Of a stretch of 24,284 nucleotides of DNA, positions 21,013 to 24,284 are shown piece by piece. The notes beneath the pieces are model-generated. The model saw only the letters and a list, made by a program, of their open reading frames with translations, did not search any database and was not told the origin of the DNA. Source of the stretch: Parcubacteria group bacterium (GTDB taxonomy: Bacteria > Patescibacteriota > Minisyncoccia > Phycocordibacterales > CALRHW01); assembly GCA_943359555.1 (NCBI GenBank), contig CALRHW010000005.1:1-24284 (forward strand), written 5' to 3'. Position numbers and translations under genes: made by a program. Positions within the stretch are counted from its first letter, which is position 1; every line of letters starts with the position of its first letter.

Positions 21013-21900
21013 CCAAATCAATCTATTAATCCTGACGAAGTAGTGGCGCTCGGCGCAGCTATTCAAGGCGGAATTATTTCTGGTGACGTAAAAGATATTT
21101 TGCTTTTAGATGTTATTCCACTTTCTCTCGGTATTGAAACTATGGGAAGTGTTGCGACAAAACTTATTGAAAAAAATACTACAATTCCAGCTTCAAAGTC
21201 TCAGACTTTTTCTACTGCAGCGGACAATCAGACATCCGTAGAAATTCACATCGTGCAAGGCGAGCGACCGATGGCGAGCGACAACAAAAGTCTCGGAAAA
21301 TTTATTTTGGACGGAATTCCTACAGCTCCTCGTGGCGTACCGCAAGTGGAAGTGACTTTTGATATAGATGCAAACGGTATTTTGAGCGTAAAAGCAAAAG
21401 ATAAAACTAGCGGAAAAGAGCAGTCTATCCGTATTGAAGCGAGCTCCGGTCTTTCAAAAGAAGATATAGCTAAAATGCAAAAAGACGCAGAAATGCACAG
21501 CGCAGAAGACGCAAAGAAAAAAGATATGGTGGAGACAAAAAATATTGCCGAGCAAATGGTGTATACTGCAGAAAAATCTATCCGTGATAATGGCGACAAA
21601 GTTACTCCAGAAATAAAAGCTGTGGTAAATGAGAAAATTGAAGCAGTAAAAAAAATAAAAGACGGCACAGAGCGTGAGGCAATAATGAAAGCAACGACAG
21701 AACTTTCTACTGAAATGCAAAAAATCGGCGAATATATGAGTAAAAATGCTCCTGAAGGCGCGCCGGCGGGAGATGCAGGAGCAGATGCGGGTGCGACAGG
21801 TGAAGAAAAAGTGCGAGATGTAAATTATGAAGAAAAGAAGGAAGATACCGAAACAAAGGCAGACACAAAAACAGACGCAAAGACAGACGAACAAAAATAA
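21013..21900 (+). CDS. dnaK: Chaperone DnaK, C-terminal part (same frame after the TAA)
   Basis: Continuation of DnaK in the same frame: 295 codons after the TAA. It holds the end of the nucleotide-binding domain (N-P-D-E-V-V-A-L-G-A-A-I-Q-G-G), the interdomain linker D-V-K-D-I-L-L-L-D-V, and the substrate-binding beta-domain with P-L-S-L-G-I-E-T-M-G, Q-T-S-V-E-I-H-I-V-Q-G-E-R and D-A-N-G-I-L-S-V-K-A-K-D. The helical lid ends in a glycine/alanine stretch and a lysine/aspartate/threonine-rich tail. The first possible independent start is GTG at 21043 (giving 285 aa) and has no visible ribosome binding site. With the upstream part, a read-through protein would be 650 aa, a normal DnaK length. 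Selection has clearly kept this half intact. dnaJ starts 25 nt after its stop. Confidence 0.9.
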   Translation, partial: PNQSINPDEVVALGAAIQGGIISGDVKDILLLDVIPLSLGIETMGSVATKLIEKNTTIPASKSQTFSTAADNQTSVEIHIVQGERPMASDNKSLGKFILDGIPTAPRGVPQVEVTFDIDANGILSVKAKDKTSGKEQSIRIEASSGLSKEDIAKMQKDAEMHSAEDAKKKDMVETKNIAEQMVYTAEKSIRDNGDKVTPEIKAVVNEKIEAVKKIKDGTEREAIMKATTELSTEMQKIGEYMSKNAPEGAPAGDAGADAGATGEEKVRDVNYEEKKEDTETKADTKTDAKTDEQK

Positions 21901-21925
21901 GACGAGAATAAAAAGAAAACAAAAA

Positions 21926-23032
21926 ATGGCGAAAGACTTTTACGAAACACTAGGTGTCAAAAAAAATGCATCAAGCGACGATATAAAAAAAGCGTTTAGA
22001 AAGCTCGCGCATCAATATCATCCAGATAAAGAAGGTGGTAATGAGACAAAATTTAAAGAAGCGAGCGAAGCGTATGGAGTCCTATCTGATGACAAAAAAC
22101 GTCAAGAATATGATACTTACGGACAGACTTTTGGTTCTGGTGGTCCTAGTGCTGGCGGTCAAAACGGTCCGTTTGGTGGACAGGGTGGAGGTTTTGGTGG
22201 TCAAGGTTTCGGCGGATTTGATTTTTCTCAATTTACACAAGGCGGACAAGGCTTTGATTTCGGCGATATTTTCGGGGACATTTTTGGTGGCGGACAAAGA
22301 CAACAAGCAAAACGCGGTCGCGATATTTCTATTGACATAGAACTTTCATTTTCAGAATCAATCTTTGGTGTTGAAAGAAAAATTTTACTCACAAAAACTT
22401 CAAAGTGTTCACATTGTAAAGGCGAAGGTGGCGAGCCGGGCACAGAATATGTTACTTGCAAAACTTGTAACGGAAAAGGAAAAATCCGCGAAGTAAAACG
22501 CACCATACTTGGCTCTATCGCGACCGAACGCGTGTGTGAATCTTGTAGTGGTCATGGGACAACTCCAAAAGAAAAATGTAAAGAATGTCGCGGACTCGGC
22601 GTTCTAAAAAAAGAAGAAGAAATTTCACTAAAAATTCCAGCAGGAATTGACAACGGCGAAATGATTCGTATGACTGGTGCGGGCGAAGCGGTGTCCGGTG
22701 GAATTTCTGGCGACTTGTATGTAAAAATTCATGTAAAACGACACGCCACGTTTCGGAAAGACGGACAAAATATCATAATGGATTTTAATATCAAACTTTC
22801 AGACGCGCTTTTAGGTGGAGTACACAATATTTTTACGCTTGATGGCGAAATAAAAGTAAGTATTCCAGAAAATGTATCTTTCGGTGAAATTTTACGCGTA
22901 AAAGGAAAAGGCGTGCCTGTAGATAAAAAAACTCGCGGTGATTTGCTCATAAAAATAAATATTGAGCTCCCCCGCAAGATTTCCAAAGAAGCGAAAAAAA
23001 TAATTGAGCAACTAAAAAAAGAGGGGATCTAG
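21926..23032 (+). CDS. dnaJ: Chaperone DnaJ (Hsp40)
   Basis: 368 aa type I J-protein. The J domain (about 4-66) contains H-P-D at 32-34. A Gly/Phe-rich region covers about 68-125. Four C-x-x-C-x-G-x-G zinc repeats follow at C161-C164, C178-C181, C204-C207 and C218-C221. The C-terminal substrate domains have I-P-A-G-I-D-N-G and V-K-G-K-G-V-P. The start at 21926 (M-A-K-D-F-Y-E-T-L-G) is the family start. The same frame is open upstream to an ATG at 21827, but that adds a basic low-complexity stretch overlapping dnaK and is not a plausible extension. It delivers substrates to DnaK and stimulates its ATPase. Confidence 0.96.
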   Translation: MAKDFYETLGVKKNASSDDIKKAFRKLAHQYHPDKEGGNETKFKEASEAYGVLSDDKKRQEYDTYGQTFGSGGPSAGGQNGPFGGQGGGFGGQGFGGFDFSQFTQGGQGFDFGDIFGDIFGGGQRQQAKRGRDISIDIELSFSESIFGVERKILLTKTSKCSHCKGEGGEPGTEYVTCKTCNGKGKIREVKRTILGSIATERVCESCSGHGTTPKEKCKECRGLGVLKKEEEISLKIPAGIDNGEMIRMTGAGEAVSGGISGDLYVKIHVKRHATFRKDGQNIIMDFNIKLSDALLGGVHNIFTLDGEIKVSIPENVSFGEILRVKGKGVPVDKKTRGDLLIKINIELPRKISKEAKKIIEQLKKEGI

Positions 23033-23046
23033 TACAATCCTAGATT

Positions 23047-23074
23047 TTGAAAAAGCCTTTTATTCTGCTATTAT
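23047..23074 (+). promoter_or_regulatory. Promoter (TTGAAA-16-TGC-TATTAT) for trpS
   Basis: TTGAAA (23047-23052), a 16-nt spacer ending in TGC, and TATTAT (23069-23074) make a complete promoter in the 49-nt gap between dnaJ and trpS. Seven bases separate the -10 from the ATG at 23082, so the transcript should begin at or next to the start codon. It is the clearest leaderless-type promoter in the window. Confidence 0.6.
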
Positions 23075-23081
23075 TTCAAAC

Positions 23082-24110
23082 ATGAGAACAGGAAAAAAAA
23101 TACTGGTATCGGGTGTAAAACCGACTGGCCGACCGCATATTGGCAACTATTTTGGCGCAATGAAGCAAATGGTGGACATGCAGGACGAGTATGACTGCTC
23201 TATTTTTATCGCGGATTTACACGCGCTCACATCTGTCGCTTCTGGAAATTTGGCAAATAGCTCAGGTGACGACTCTGCTCTAAACGTAGCTACAAATCTC
23301 GCGCAAAATACTTTAGACCTCGCCATTGATTATCTCGCCATCGGCCTAGATCCAAAAAAAGTCACGCTTTATAAACAGTCCGACACGCCTCAGGTGGCGG
23401 AGCTTGCGTGGATTTTTAATTGCATCACCACGATGCCATATTTGTCGCGAGCGCATGCTTTCAAAGACGCGCAAGCAAAAGAAAAAGAGACAACCGTCGG
23501 CGTGTTTGATTATCCTATTTTAATGTCGGCGGATATTTTACTTCCCGGCGCAGATATTGTGCCTGTCGGAATGGATCAAAAACAGCACATAGAAATCGCA
23601 CGCGACACAGCAGAAAAATTTAATCGTATTTTTGGCGAGACTTTTGCAATGCCGGAGCCACTCATTACAAAAGACGTTGCAGTGGTGCCTGGCACAGACG
23701 GGCAAAAAATGAGTAAAAGCTATGGAAATACTATTGGACTTTTCGCGAGCGACGAAGAAATTCTCAAAGCGGTAATGAAAATCCCTACAGACTCAAAAGG
23801 TGTAGACGAACCAAAAAATCCCGACGAGTGCAAGGTGTTTGCGCTTCATAAACTTTTTGCAGACGCGGATTTGGTGGATTTGAAATCGCGATATGAAAAA
23901 GGTGGAATCGGTTACAAAGAATCAAAAGAAATTCTCGCACGCAAAATTTCCGCATTCATCGCGCCGTTGCGAGCCAAGCGTGAAAAAATAGCAAGCGACC
24001 CAGAATACGTGATTGACTTGCTCATAGCTGGCGGAAAAAAGGCCCAGATGAAAGCAGAGAAAAAGATGGAAGAAGTGCGCAAAAAAGTCGGTTTAACATT
24101 TAATCAATAA
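23082..24110 (+). CDS. trpS: Tryptophanyl-tRNA synthetase
   Basis: 342 aa class I synthetase, normal length. The HIGH-type motif appears as H-I-G-N (19-22) in G-V-K-P-T-G-R-P-H-I-G-N-Y-F-G. The tryptophan/ATP pocket has F-I-A-D-L-H-A-L-T and later D-I-L-L-P-G-A-D-I-V-P-V-G-M-D-Q-K-Q-H. KMSKS is at 209-213 followed by Y-G-N-T-I. The C-terminal helices end with K-V-G-L-T-F-N-Q. It has its own promoter and is followed by aspS after 28 nt. Confidence 0.96.
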   Translation: MRTGKKILVSGVKPTGRPHIGNYFGAMKQMVDMQDEYDCSIFIADLHALTSVASGNLANSSGDDSALNVATNLAQNTLDLAIDYLAIGLDPKKVTLYKQSDTPQVAELAWIFNCITTMPYLSRAHAFKDAQAKEKETTVGVFDYPILMSADILLPGADIVPVGMDQKQHIEIARDTAEKFNRIFGETFAMPEPLITKDVAVVPGTDGQKMSKSYGNTIGLFASDEEILKAVMKIPTDSKGVDEPKNPDECKVFALHKLFADADLVDLKSRYEKGGIGYKESKEILARKISAFIAPLRAKREKIASDPEYVIDLLIAGGKKAQMKAEKKMEEVRKKVGLTFNQ

Positions 24111-24138
24111 ATCGCGCCCAAAATTTAAAATTAACAAC

Positions 24139-24284
24139 ATGGAACGAACTCTCATAAAAAACCTCGCAGACAATATCGGTAAAGAAGTCCTCATAAAAGG
24201 ATGGGTGGACATTCGGCGTGATCACGGCAAGCTCATTTTCATAGACCTTCGCGACATGTCTGGCAAGGTGCAAATGGTTGCGCT
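24139..24284 (+). CDS. aspS: Aspartyl-tRNA synthetase, N-terminal part (runs off the window)
   Basis: The 48 visible codons begin M-E-R-T-L-I-K-N-L. They form the start of an OB-fold anticodon-binding domain: G-W-V-D-I-R-R-D-H-G-K-L-I-F-I-D-L-R-D and S-G-K-V-Q-M-V. R-R-D-H-G-x-L-I-F-I-D-L-R-D is typical of bacterial AspRS, less so of AsnRS or LysRS. The catalytic domain lies outside the window, so Asp versus Asp/Asn specificity cannot be judged. Confidence 0.85.
   Translation, partial: MERTLIKNLADNIGKEVLIKGWVDIRRDHGKLIFIDLRDMSGKVQMVA

Noticed and set aside
21246..21894. Minus-strand open frames of about 140-146 codons across the dnaK 3' half
   Set aside because: Their Phe/Cys- or Ser-rich, low-complexity translations are the antisense of the Lys/Glu-rich DnaK lid and tail.
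21827..21925. Upstream in-frame extension of dnaJ from an ATG at 21827
   Set aside because: It encodes a basic, low-complexity stretch that overlaps the repetitive 3' end of dnaK in another frame. The family start M-A-K-D-F-Y is at 21926.
1..24284. tRNA, rRNA, CRISPR arrays, riboswitches, attachment sites
   Set aside because: No cloverleaf with a T-loop GTTCRA box, no regularly spaced direct repeats and no recognisable riboswitch core were seen in the intergenic regions, all shorter than 300 nt. Searches with tRNAscan and Rfam could not be run.

Overview
The window looks like a chromosomal segment of a Patescibacteria/CPR bacterium, most likely a parcubacterium. It is AT-rich. TAA is the main stop codon, with some TAG, and at least one gene ends in TGA (15222-15224), which argues against the UGA-glycine code of Gracilibacteria/SR1. 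Several proteins are of types I know mainly from CPR genomes: a DUF5671 membrane protein, a DUF8128-like protein, a sigma-region-4/HARE-HTH protein, a shortened AlaRS, a short L13 and a secreted protein with a W-x-x-P-T start. Taxonomy is inferred from protein character; no rRNA gene is present.

Layout. 1-209 is the 5' part of a minus-strand exported protein. 210-463 is a divergent spacer with a small hairpin and an apparent remnant of a serine-recombinase C-terminus, followed by ychF. 1664-3465 is a three-gene envelope cassette: a DsbA-like thioredoxin, a membrane protein with a CxxC, and a His-rich anchored protein. Then come a DUF5671 protein and leuS, whose product lacks the CP1 editing domain. 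A tandem promoter drives a transcription-factor-like gene (sigma region 4 plus HARE-HTH), which ends in a long inverted-repeat terminator. 7650-10755 holds a DUF8128-like protein, mltG, and an ATP-cone/PD-(D/E)xK nuclease fusion. A reduced alaS follows, then an actin-like (FtsA/PilM-type) gene and a single-pass exported protein. A strong promoter at 15233-15260 starts infA-rpmJ-rpsM-rpsK-rpsD-rpoA-rplQ-rplM-rpsI. The window closes with grpE-dnaK-dnaJ, trpS and the start of aspS.

Function. Most of the window is information processing (four aminoacyl-tRNA synthetases, ribosomal proteins, RNA polymerase alpha, IF-1, YchF) plus the DnaK chaperone set. The accessory content is envelope biology (Dsb-like cassette, MltG, the actin-like/exported pair) and one possible nucleotide-sensing nuclease.

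Main points to check. (1) dnaK is interrupted by one in-frame TAA (21010-21012) with homology continuing in the same frame on both sides. (2) LeuRS has lost its editing domain, and AlaRS has lost two accessory modules but keeps the editing metal site. (3) At seven or eight genes a -10 hexamer, usually with an upstream TGn, lies only 6-10 nt before the start codon, and clear Shine-Dalgarno sequences are rare throughout. This suggests extensive leaderless or SD-independent translation. (4) The ATP-cone nuclease and the Dsb/His-rich cassette are the best candidates for poorly described systems. No tRNA, rRNA, CRISPR array or intact mobile element was found, and no gene-free stretch exceeds 300 bases.
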